Below the pieces are notes generated by a model that worked only from the letters and a program-made list of their open reading frames with translations, was not told where the DNA came from and searched no databases. Shown here piece by piece: positions 7,831 through 15,055 of a stretch of DNA of 35,086 nt (the first letter of the stretch is position 1; each line of letters begins with the position of its first letter). This DNA is from an uncultured Alphaproteobacteria bacterium (GTDB lineage Bacteria > Pseudomonadota > Alphaproteobacteria > Rhizobiales > Ancalomicrobiaceae): positions 1 to 35,086 of the forward strand of contig CALFRR010000016.1 of NCBI GenBank assembly GCA_937919435.1. The letters are read 5' to 3'. Both the position numbers and the translations under genes were made by a program.

Positions 7831-8801
7831 GGCGCGGCCTCCGGCGCGGGTTCGACCAATCGGCACGCCACCGCGTGATCCGCCCCGATCGCCACGCTGC
7901 GCGGCGCGTGCTGCCGGCACGTCGGCATGGCGTCGGCGCAGCGCGGGTGAAAGCGGCAGCCGGTCGGCATCTCGGCGACGGACGGCACGGCGCCGGGGAT
8001 GCCGACGAGATCGCCGTGCCTCAGCCCCGGCCGGGGAATGCACGCCGTCAGCGCCCGCGTGTAGGGGTGGCGTGGGGCGGCGAACATCGTGTCGACCGGG
8101 CCGGATTCGACGATCCGACCGCAGTACATCACCGCGACGCGATCGCAGGCCTGGGCGACGAGACCCATGTCGTGGGTGATCAGCACCAGACCGAGCCGTT
8201 GCTCGCGCACCAGTTCGACCAGCAGCTGGACGATCTGCGCCTGCACGATGACGTCGAGCGCGGTGGTCGGTTCGTCGGCGATCAGGAGGTCCGGCGCCCC
8301 GGACAACGCCATCGCGATGACGATGCGCTGCTTCATGCCGCCGGAGAGCTGATGCGGATGCAGCTCGCACACCCGCGCCGCGTCCGGGATCCGCATCCGC
8401 TCCATCAGTTCGAGCGTCCGCGCCCGGGCGGTGGCGGCGTCGAGGCCGAGATGCAGCCGCGCCCCGCGATCGACCTGCCGGCCGATCCGCACCATCGGGT
8501 CGAGCGAGGTCATCGGGTTCTGGGTGATCAGCGCGATGCGACCGCCGCGCAGCCGCCGATAGGCCGGCTCTTCGAGCCCGACCAGTTCGGTGTCCTCGAA
8601 CCGGATCGAACCGGCGGCCACCCGACCGCCGACCAGCGGCAACAGGCCCATCACGGTCATCGCGGTGATCGACTTGCCGGAGCCGCTCTCGCCGACGAGG
8701 CCGAGAATCTCGCCGCGTTCGACGCGGAAGCCGACGTCGTCGAGCGGCCGCTGCGCACCGAAGGTCACCGCCAGGTCGCGGACGCCGAGGAGGGGGCTCA
8801 A
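7827..8801 (-). CDS. Peptide ABC transporter ATPase, DppD/OppD-like
   Basis: 324 residues. The likely start is TTG 8801, overlapping the permease stop as TTGA, with GGGAG about 8 bases upstream; no ATG or GTG in this frame fits the family N-terminus better. Motifs: Walker A GESGSGKSI near residue 36, signature LSGGMKQR, Walker B LLIADEPTTALD and H-switch ITHDM. The C-terminal oligopeptide/dipeptide extension has paired cysteines (GCRFHPRCADAMPTC). It is the DppD-type half of a heterodimeric ATPase with the following gene. Both open with near-identical domain plans but differ in sequence, as is usual for this importer class. Confidence 0.88.
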   Translation of the reverse strand: MSPLLGVRDLAVTFGAQRPLDDVGFRVERGEILGLVGESGSGKSITAMTVMGLLPLVGGRVAAGSIRFEDTELVGLEEPAYRRLRGGRIALITQNPMTSLDPMVRIGRQVDRGARLHLGLDAATARARTLELMERMRIPDAARVCELHPHQLSGGMKQRIVIAMALSGAPDLLIADEPTTALDVIVQAQIVQLLVELVREQRLGLVLITHDMGLVAQACDRVAVMYCGRIVESGPVDTMFAAPRHPYTRALTACIPRPGLRHGDLVGIPGAVPSVAEMPTGCRFHPRCADAMPTCRQHAPRSVAIGADHAVACRLVEPAPEAAP

Positions 8802-9658
8802 TGCACGCGCTCCCGTTTCTTCACGTCGAGGGCATCGAGAACGCCGTCGCCGAACACGTTGATCGAGACGACCGACACGGCGATCGCCGCTCCCGGCCAG
8901 AGAATGACCCAGGGCGCGTCGAACAGCAGTTCCGAGCCGGAACTCATCATGCCGCCCCAGCTCGGCGTCGGCGGCTGCGCACCCATGCCGAAGAAGCCGA
9001 GGGTCGCCTCGAGCAGGATGGCGTCGCCGGTGGTCAGCATCGCCACCACGATCACCGGGGCGATGGCGTTGGGCAGCAGCCGGCACAGCAGGATGTGCGC
9101 CGGTCCGGCACCGAAGCTGAGGCTCGCCTCGACGAAGGTCTCGCGCTTCAGGGCACGGATCTGGCTGCGGGTCAGGCGGGTGAACTGCGCCAGATAGGCG
9201 ATGGCGATCGCCAGAACCGTCGAGGTCGAGCCCGGTCCGAGGATCGCCACCAGGAGCAGGGCGAGCAGGATCTCCGGAAAGCACCAGGTGAGATCGATCG
9301 CCGCCATGGTCCAGCGATCGAACCGGCCACCGACATAGCCGCAGAGGGCGCCGATCACCATGCCGAGGAGGCAGGAGGTGGAGATCGAGACCAGCGCCAC
9401 GGTCAGCGAGGTGCGCGCGCCGTAGAGGACCCGCGAGAAGACGTCGCGGCCGAATTCGTCGGTGCCGAACCAGTGCGCCGGCGACGGCGCCCGATACGCC
9501 AGAGCGAGCGCCTGCTGGTCGTAGGGCCACGGCGCCACCCACGGGCAGAGCAGCGCCGCGACGGCGAAGCCGACGAGGATCAGCCCGGCGATGGTCGGGC
9601 CGATCCTGCGCTTCGACCGAGGCGCGGTCGTCGAACGGAAGAGGCCGGAGAGGGTCAT
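8798..9658 (-). CDS. Peptide ABC transporter permease, DppC/OppC-like
   Basis: 286 residues, ATG 9658, overlapping the upstream permease stop as ATGA. A hydrophobic N-terminal helix (about 20-43) is followed by a periplasmic stretch with the DppC hallmark HWFGTDEFGRDVFSR (62-76). The binding-protein-dependent transport domain follows, with five further helices. The cytoplasmic EAA loop reads EASLSFGAGPAHILLCRLLP, and LGFFGMGAQPPTPSWGGM is the conserved late segment of this family. It forms the transmembrane channel with the DppB-like subunit. Confidence 0.9.
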   Translation of the reverse strand: MTLSGLFRSTTAPRSKRRIGPTIAGLILVGFAVAALLCPWVAPWPYDQQALALAYRAPSPAHWFGTDEFGRDVFSRVLYGARTSLTVALVSISTSCLLGMVIGALCGYVGGRFDRWTMAAIDLTWCFPEILLALLLVAILGPGSTSTVLAIAIAYLAQFTRLTRSQIRALKRETFVEASLSFGAGPAHILLCRLLPNAIAPVIVVAMLTTGDAILLEATLGFFGMGAQPPTPSWGGMMSSGSELLFDAPWVILWPGAAIAVSVVSINVFGDGVLDALDVKKRERVH

Positions 9659-10584
9659 GACCGCTGTTCCTCTCGCTGGCGCGGATCCATCGCCGCCTGC
9701 AGGAGATCGCCGATCAGCGTGCCGAGCATCACCGCGACGGCGAGCATCAGGAGACAGCCCTGGATCACCGGGTAGTCGCGCTGGTTGATGGCGCGGATCA
9801 GCAGCGAACCGAGACCGGGGCGGGCGAAGACGTATTCGACGGTGACCGAGCCGCCGACGATCAGTCCGATGCGCAGCGACAGCAGCGTCAGCACCGGCAC
9901 CAGCGCGTGCCGCAGCAGATGCCGGCTCTGAATGGCGAAGCGCGAGACGCCGTTGGCGTGCAGCAGGGTGACGAAATCGGCTCGCGCGGTCTGGACCATG
10001 GCGATGCGGGTGACCCGCGCCACCAGTGCCATCCCGGCGAGGCCGACCGTGGCCGCCGGCAGGATCACCGAGGTCCAGTGTCGTGCACCGGACACCGGCA
10101 CCCAGCCGAGTTCGACGGCGAACAGCAGGATCATCAAAAGACCGAGCCAGAAACTCGGCACCGTCGAACCGATCAGCGCCGCCCCCATCAGCATCCGGTC
10201 GAGCGGCCGATCCTGGAAACTGGCGGCGACCACACCGGCGAGGACGCCGACGATCGCCGAGAAGGCGAGCGCCGAGCCGCCGAGCGCCAGGCTGTATCCG
10301 ATGTTCTCGGCGATCAGATCGGCGACCGGTCGCCGCTGTACGATCGCCGTGCCGAGATCGCCCTGCGCCAGATGGCCCATCCAGGTCAGGTACTGTTCGA
10401 CGAGGCTGCGATCGAGCCCGTAGGCGCGGGCGATCGCCGCACGCTGCTCGGGGTCAGAGCCCGCCCGCACCAGATTGTCGATCGGGTCGCCCGGCACCAG
10501 ATGGATCAGCAGGAAGACGATCCCCGTCACCACCAGAAACACGGGCAGCAGCGCGAGTACGCGCCGGATCGCGTATTTCGTCAC
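9655..10584 (-). CDS. Peptide ABC transporter permease, DppB/OppB-like
   Basis: 309 residues with a GTG start at 10584 and GAGGAA 7-8 bases upstream. The N-terminus RRVLALLPVFLVVTGIVFLL is the first helix. HLVPGDPID, then GLDRSLVEQYLTWMGHLAQG and DLGTAI are the family signature of DppB subunits, and the C-terminal part contains the five-helix permease core with the segment VEYVFARPGLGSLLIRAI. It lies 72 bases after the binding-protein gene, across a strong hairpin that probably lowers its expression relative to that protein. Confidence 0.9.
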   Translation of the reverse strand: MTKYAIRRVLALLPVFLVVTGIVFLLIHLVPGDPIDNLVRAGSDPEQRAAIARAYGLDRSLVEQYLTWMGHLAQGDLGTAIVQRRPVADLIAENIGYSLALGGSALAFSAIVGVLAGVVAASFQDRPLDRMLMGAALIGSTVPSFWLGLLMILLFAVELGWVPVSGARHWTSVILPAATVGLAGMALVARVTRIAMVQTARADFVTLLHANGVSRFAIQSRHLLRHALVPVLTLLSLRIGLIVGGSVTVEYVFARPGLGSLLIRAINQRDYPVIQGCLLMLAVAVMLGTLIGDLLQAAMDPRQREEQRS

Positions 10585-10626
10585 GGTCTGGTTCCTCGCG
10601 GAGGGCGTGCGGGCCTGCGGAAAGGG

Positions 10627-10648
10627 CGGCGGGAGCGGACTCCCGCCG
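10627..10648 (-). terminator. Intercistronic hairpin between binding protein and permease genes
   Basis: CGGCGGGAG (10627-10635) and CTCCCGCCG (10640-10648) form a perfect 9-bp stem with a four-base loop, 9 bases after the binding-protein stop. On the minus strand CCCTTTCC follows, so read-through is likely. Such hairpins commonly stabilise or partly terminate the binding-protein message. Confidence 0.6.
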
Positions 10649-10656
10649 GCCGGTCG

Positions 10657-12228
10657 TCACTTGACGGTGATGTCGAGGACCGTCGGCGCGGAGAACTGCG
10701 GTCCGCGGATCGTCGCCGGCAGGGTCAGACGATCGGCGTTGTAGGCGATCGTCTGCACCGGCTCGTAGATCGGCGCGAACGGCACCTGCTCCAGCACGTA
10801 TTCGTGGTAGGCGCGGAAGTTGGCGATCCGCTCGTCGAGCGTGCGCGATCCCTTCAACGCCTTCAGACGCAGCGCCTCGGCCTTGTCGTCCTTCCACATG
10901 GAGATGTTGGGGTAACCGATGCGCTCGCCGGAGAAGAACCAGTCGAGAATGTCGGCGTTGTTCCAGCCGTAGGAGCGCACCGCAAGCTGCTGCTTGCCCT
11001 TCTTGTATTCGGCGCGGATCGCCGAGGTGTCGAAGACCGAGATCTCGGCCCTGATCCCGACCGACTTGAGCTGCGCCTGGATCACCTCGGTCATCCGCTT
11101 GAACTCGGTGTCGCTCTGGGTCCACAGGGTCACCACGAGCGGCTTGCCGTCCTTGACGCGAATGCCGTCGGGGCCCGGCTTCCAGCCGGCGCCGTCGAGC
11201 AGTGACGCGGCGGTCTTCGGGTCGTGGACGAGCTCGAGCTTCGGATCGACCTTCGCCTCCGGCAGCGAGGCGAGCAGGAACGTGGTGGCCGCCTTGCCCT
11301 TGCCGGCATAGAGATTGTCGACGATCTCTCTGCGATCGATCGACAGCGCCACGGCGCGCCGCACGGCGACGTCGGTGAACGGTTCGACCGTGGTGTTGAT
11401 CGGCATGTAGAAGATGCCGAACCCCGGCATCGTCTGCATCTTGGCGTTCGCCAGGGTCTGGTAGCGCGGCACCGTCGCCGGCGGCACGTCGACCACCAGA
11501 TCGACGCCGCCGGTACGCATCTCCAGGAAGGCGGTCGAGGGATCGCCGATCTCGCGCAGGGTCAGCGTGTCGATCGGTGCCGGACCGGCGTTCTTCGACA
11601 GCGCGCTCGCCCACTTGTAGGCCGGATTGCGCTTCAGGACCGTCTCGACGCCGGTGGCGAACCGCTCCAGCCGATAAGGGCCGGTGCCGACCGCGACCTT
11701 GGTGCCGTACTCCGCGCCGGCCGCGTCGTAGGCCTTCGGCGCCGGGATCCCCATGAATCCGCTCGACAGGTTGTAGAGCAGGTTGGCGTCGGGGTGCTTC
11801 ATCACGAAGCGCACGGTCAGCGGACCGACCACCTCGACCCGGTCGATCGCCTCGACCAGATAGGCGTTCTCGGTGCCGGCGAACTTCGGCACCCACCAGC
11901 GGATCGTCTCGGCGTCGAACGGCTCGCCGTCGTGGAAGGTCACCCCGGGCTTCAGTTCGAACGTCCATTCCATGCCGTCCGGCGTCACCGTCCACGAGGT
12001 CGCGAGATGCGGATGGAAGCTCTGGTCTTCCGCCTGCTGCACCAGACAGTCGTAGATGAGCTTGTCGGCGAGGTTGACCAGCGATGCCCTGATCGGGTCG
12101 AGAACCGGGGTTCCGTTCTGGTTGGCCGCCAGCACGAACGTCGCATCGGCGGCGTCGGCGGGAGCGTTTGTCGAGACGAGTCCGAGTGCCAACGCGGCCC
12201 ACACCAGAGGCCGAAACGACGTGTACAT
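10657..12228 (-). CDS. Periplasmic peptide-binding protein (SBP family 5, DppA/OppA-like)
   Basis: 523 residues from ATG 12228 with GGAGGG 7-8 bases upstream. A Sec signal peptide spans about residues 1-27 (hydrophobic core LVWAALALGLVS, cleavage near ADAADA). Family 5 features follow: WTFELKPGVTFHDGEPFDAE (about 89-108), VGTGPYRLERF, the hinge-region RRAVALSIDRREIVDNLY, and VTLWTQSDTEFKRMTEVIQA. It captures substrate for the DppBCDF-type importer downstream. Specificity within this family (peptides, opines, nickel, glycosides) cannot be read from motifs. The M81 and DadA genes in the same operon suggest a peptide or N-acyl compound with D-residues. Confidence 0.9.
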   Translation of the reverse strand: MYTSFRPLVWAALALGLVSTNAPADAADATFVLAANQNGTPVLDPIRASLVNLADKLIYDCLVQQAEDQSFHPHLATSWTVTPDGMEWTFELKPGVTFHDGEPFDAETIRWWVPKFAGTENAYLVEAIDRVEVVGPLTVRFVMKHPDANLLYNLSSGFMGIPAPKAYDAAGAEYGTKVAVGTGPYRLERFATGVETVLKRNPAYKWASALSKNAGPAPIDTLTLREIGDPSTAFLEMRTGGVDLVVDVPPATVPRYQTLANAKMQTMPGFGIFYMPINTTVEPFTDVAVRRAVALSIDRREIVDNLYAGKGKAATTFLLASLPEAKVDPKLELVHDPKTAASLLDGAGWKPGPDGIRVKDGKPLVVTLWTQSDTEFKRMTEVIQAQLKSVGIRAEISVFDTSAIRAEYKKGKQQLAVRSYGWNNADILDWFFSGERIGYPNISMWKDDKAEALRLKALKGSRTLDERIANFRAYHEYVLEQVPFAPIYEPVQTIAYNADRLTLPATIRGPQFSAPTVLDITVK

Positions 12229-12270
12229 GGAACTGCCCTCCAGACGAAAAGGTCGATCACTTCTCTGCGG

Positions 12271-13140
12271 TCACTTGTCTCCGGCTCCGACCGTGTAGCC
12301 GGTGAACCGGCTGTAACAGGCGAACATCTGATCGAGCCGCCGCTCGACGTCGGGGCCGAGTTCGGCGAACACCCCGTTGATCGCCAGCTGGATCAACGAG
12401 ACGAGCGGCCCGAGCGAATCCCAGAACTGGCCGAGCTGCGTCGGCACCTCGAACACGGCATCGGCGAGCCCGCGCCCCCAGTCGCAATAGGTGTCGGTGA
12501 TCAACACCACACGGATGCCGCGCGCTCGGGCCTCTTCGACCAGCAGGCGGCTCTGGCGCGAGTAACGCCGGGTGTCGAGCACCACGAGCAGGCTGGTCGC
12601 GGCATCGGCGAGCAACACGTCGACGAAGTTGCCGGCGGTCATGTCGACCAGGCGGACCTCGTCGCGCAGATACTGCAACTGATGGGCGAGCAGCGCGGCG
12701 GCGCCCCGTTCGGTCTGAAAGCCGGCGCAGAAGACGCGGGCGCAGCCGGCGAGATCCTCGACGAAGCTCCGGAACTCCGGCGTCTGCGCGATCTCGTAGA
12801 CCCGCACCAGGGCGCCGATCTCCAGATCGAGCCCGCGGCTGAGATGGTCGCCGTCGGCACGCGCACGCTCACGAAACTCCCGCAGCCGGTCGCCGACGAG
12901 CCACGGGCTGTCGCCGACATCCGCCTTCAGATTGGCCTTCAGGTCCTTGAAATGGCGATAGCCGATCGACCGGCAGAAGCGGCCGATGGTCAGTTCGCCG
13001 ACCCCGATCCTGGCGGCGAGCGACGCCGCCGTCTCGAACGGAAGCTCGCTGAGATTGGCCAGCATGTAGGTGGCGATCGATCGCTGCGCCGCGGTGGCGC
13101 CGTCCAGGCTGGTCGTCAGGCGCTCGCGAACCGTGCTCAT
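12271..13140 (-). CDS. MurR/RpiR family transcriptional regulator with SIS domain
   Basis: 289 residues. The N-terminal RpiR helix-turn-helix spans about 1-75, with AAQRSIATYMLANLSELPF, ASLAARIGVGELTIGRFCRS and the RpiR-type IGYRHFKDLKANLK. A SIS sugar-phosphate-binding domain follows at about 125-250 (CARVFCAGFQTERGAAALLA, LLVVLDTRRYSRQSRLLVEE, VVLITDTYCDW). It is the first gene of the operon, only 42 bases before the binding-protein gene, so it probably regulates itself and the importer/catabolic genes. SIS domains usually sense phosphosugars or related catabolites. A SIS regulator in front of a peptide/D-amino-acid cassette hints at a ligand that is an intermediate of the pathway. No clear Shine-Dalgarno precedes ATG 13140. 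Confidence 0.88.
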   Translation of the reverse strand: MSTVRERLTTSLDGATAAQRSIATYMLANLSELPFETAASLAARIGVGELTIGRFCRSIGYRHFKDLKANLKADVGDSPWLVGDRLREFRERARADGDHLSRGLDLEIGALVRVYEIAQTPEFRSFVEDLAGCARVFCAGFQTERGAAALLAHQLQYLRDEVRLVDMTAGNFVDVLLADAATSLLVVLDTRRYSRQSRLLVEEARARGIRVVLITDTYCDWGRGLADAVFEVPTQLGQFWDSLGPLVSLIQLAINGVFAELGPDVERRLDQMFACYSRFTGYTVGAGDK

Positions 13141-13156
13141 GACCGTCTGTTGGTTT

Positions 13157-13191
13157 TATAACTGCGTGGGCTTCCTCATTAGAAATATAAC
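13157..13191 (-). promoter_or_regulatory. Paired TATAAC repeats before rpiR-like gene
   Basis: TATAAC occurs at 13157-13162 and 13186-13191, 29 bases apart, in an AT-rich patch 17-51 bases upstream of the rpiR-like start. On the minus strand TATAAA (13160-13155) could be a -10 box, but no good -35 is spaced to it. Promoter or autoregulatory site is a guess. Confidence 0.3.
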
Positions 13192-13355
13192 ATCCGAGGC
13201 CCGGTCGTATGTCCATTCGATAGGCATGATGCATTATTGTGCGTCTCGGGTGCCGATGGCCTCACGTCCGCCGGCGGGACGGCGGCGGGAGCGCCGGACC
13301 GCCGACGCCGACGCCGACGTTTCCGGACGGCTCGCTGGAGTGGCCGGAACGCGAA

Positions 13356-13378
13356 ACGCCGTCCCGTGAGGACGGCGT
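13356..13378 (-). terminator. Hairpin, possible terminator of lacI-like gene
   Basis: ACGCCGTCC (13356-13364) and GGACGGCGT (13370-13378) form a perfect 9-bp stem with a CGTGA loop, followed on the minus strand by TTCGCG. It lies about 215 bases beyond the lacI-like stop, so it could insulate the peptide operon from it; the U-tract is poor. Confidence 0.4.
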
Positions 13379-13591
13379 CCGGGCGATCGCCGGGCGACAC
13401 GGCCCGTCCAAAACTCCGGAACCCGTGCCTCCGCACTCGAAATTCGTTCTGTGTTCGAAGGGATCCGCGGGACAGGAACCGCGACGGCGCATCCCGCCGG
13501 TCGGCGCGACCGAAGGCCGGAAACTTCCCCTTCCGGTGCTCCGAAGTTCGGGCGCCGGCCGGTCGCGGAGCCCACCGCGCGCCCCGACCGA

Positions 13592-14602
13592 TCAGGACGT
13601 CTCGCGGACGACGAGTTCCGGCACGAAGAGGTGCTTGGTCGGCGGCACTTCGCGGCGCTCCAGGCGGTCGAGCAGCAGGCGGCTCGCCAGTTCGCCCTGA
13701 CGGTGGGGGTCGACCGCCATCGTCGTCAGCGGCGGATGAGAAAACGCCGCATCACCGATGCCGTCGAAGCCGACGACCGCGATGTCACTGCCGACCGACA
13801 GGCCGCGACGGCCCAATTCGTTCAGTACGGCGATCGCGACACGATCGTTGTAACAGACCATCGCCGTCGGCCGGTCGTCGATCCGCAGCACCCGGGCGAC
13901 GCCCGTCTTGGCTCCCTCCGGGGTGATCGGGACGTCGACGATCCAGTCGTCGTGAACCGGCAGGCCGGCGTCCCGCATCGCCGCCAGGTAGCCGTCGAGG
14001 CGCGTGCGGCTGGTGATTCCGGCGCTGCGGGGACCGACATAGGCGATCCGGCGGTGGCCGCGCGCGACGAGATGGCCGGTCGCCCCGTACATGCCCGCAG
14101 TACCGTCGCTGCCGACGAAATCGTAGTCGAGATCGCCGAGCTCGCGGACCACGAACACCGCCGGCATCCCCCAAGACCGGGCCTGCGCGACGATCTCCGG
14201 CGGCGTACCCAGAACCGGACTGAGGATCAGCCCGGCCGCCCCGTGTTCGCGCATCGACGCCAGCACCCGGTCCTGGACGTCGAGCGATTCGGCGGTGTGT
14301 CCCATCAGAGCGACGTGGCCGGTTTCCGACAGAACCCGCTCGATCCCGATCAGCAACTCGACGAAGAACGGATTGGTCAGATCGTTGACGACCACGCCGA
14401 TGAGGTTGTTCTGGACGCTTCGGAGCGCGGCCGCGGCCCGGTTGTAGACGTAGCCGAGCTCTCTCGCGGCATCGAGCACCCGCCGGGCGGTCGCCGGGCG
14501 AATCGTGCCGCTGTTCCGCAGGACCAGAGAGACCGTCGACTTGGAGACGCCGGCGAATTCGGCGATGTCGGCGATGGTCGGGTTGCGCTTGCTGTCCATC
14601 AT
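13592..14602 (-). CDS. LacI family transcriptional regulator (next to TRAP genes)
   Basis: 336 residues, ATG 14602 or the next codon ATG 14599; the frame is open further upstream but that extension lacks coding character. The LacI helix-turn-helix is at about 9-30 (TIADIAEFAGVSKSTVSLVL), followed by the hinge helix ARELGYVYNRAAAALRS. The periplasmic-binding-like core begins NLIGVVVNDLTNPFF (about 66-80) and includes the effector-domain signature VVGFDGIGDAAFSHPPLTTM. It diverges from the TRAP/oxidoreductase operon. A perfect 12-bp LacI-type palindrome lies in the gap, so it most likely represses that operon and responds to the transported compound or a derivative. Confidence 0.9.
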   Translation of the reverse strand: MMDSKRNPTIADIAEFAGVSKSTVSLVLRNSGTIRPATARRVLDAARELGYVYNRAAAALRSVQNNLIGVVVNDLTNPFFVELLIGIERVLSETGHVALMGHTAESLDVQDRVLASMREHGAAGLILSPVLGTPPEIVAQARSWGMPAVFVVRELGDLDYDFVGSDGTAGMYGATGHLVARGHRRIAYVGPRSAGITSRTRLDGYLAAMRDAGLPVHDDWIVDVPITPEGAKTGVARVLRIDDRPTAMVCYNDRVAIAVLNELGRRGLSVGSDIAVVGFDGIGDAAFSHPPLTTMAVDPHRQGELASRLLLDRLERREVPPTKHLFVPELVVRETS

Positions 14603-14906
14603 CCGACCCGGTTCGCTTTCCCTCGTCGGTCGCCGCCACTCACCGTCGGCGGCGCCGGGCGCCGGTACGCCCACCGTCGCTCGGGTGAGTCGAACCGGCG
14701 CCGACCGTGTCGGGGCGACGTCCGGCGTCTGCGGCCGACCGTCGCGCCACGGACACGGCCACGTTTCGGAGGCGAGTCTAGCCTCTGCGGTCGGCCCTGG
14801 AAAGGCCGGGCGCCGCCGAGGAAATCGCGACGAGACCCGATTGCCCGACGGCATGAGGTCGCAGCGAAAGGGACTTGCATCGCCCTCGGAAACAGAATAC
14901 CAAAAT

Positions 14907-14918
14907 TGGAACGTTCCA
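14907..14918. promoter_or_regulatory. LacI-type operator palindrome TGGAACGTTCCA
   Basis: Perfect 12-bp palindrome with a central CG, the geometry typical of LacI-family operators, in the AT-rich patch between the divergent lacI-like gene and the TRAP operon (138 bases before dctQM). Only one copy is seen. Assignment to this regulator is inferred from position. Confidence 0.6.
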
Positions 14919-15043
14919 CTAAACACGCACAGCGTCTTTGTGCACGTGAGGGACTCGCGATTCCACTAATCGGCGAGACGGTTTCGCTCGCAACAAAACA
15001 ACGTGCGCACCGCGGCACGAGACCGCGGGCGTTCGACGGAAAC

Positions 15044-15050
15044 AGGGAGA
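15044..15050 (+). promoter_or_regulatory. Shine-Dalgarno deciding a TTG start for dctQM
   Basis: AGGGAGA lies 5 bases before TTG 15056. The alternative ATG at 15077 has no purine-rich sequence in front of it, so the TTG is preferred. Confidence 0.55.
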
Positions 15051-15055
15051 GTCGA

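Larger units (their letters stand above)
13141..13591. other. Intergenic region between rpiR-like and lacI-like genes
   Basis: Both flanking genes are on the minus strand, so this stretch should hold the end of the lacI transcript and the start of the peptide operon. Seen here: the AT-rich promoter candidate at 13150-13195, the hairpin at 13356-13378, and a smaller repeat CCGGAA/TTCCGG (13517-13536). Open frames crossing it are arginine-rich chance frames; no gene is supported. Confidence 0.5.
14603..15055. other. Divergent regulatory region, lacI-like / TRAP operon
   Basis: 450 bases without a supported gene between divergent lacI-like and dctQM genes. The part near lacI is GC-rich. A relatively AT-rich patch at about 14880-14930 contains the LacI-type operator and probably the promoters. 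No unambiguous sigma-70 pair is seen. Confidence 0.5.

Noticed and set aside
5272..7878. 868-codon open frame on the plus strand opposite the M81 and ATPase genes
   Set aside because: Arginine/histidine/aspartate-rich composition typical of antisense frames in high-GC3 genes; the minus-strand genes are unambiguous.
13451..15055. N-terminal extension of the dctQM frame by more than 500 codons
   Set aside because: The upstream part is antisense to the lacI-like gene and lacks any domain; a good ribosome binding site marks the start at 15056.
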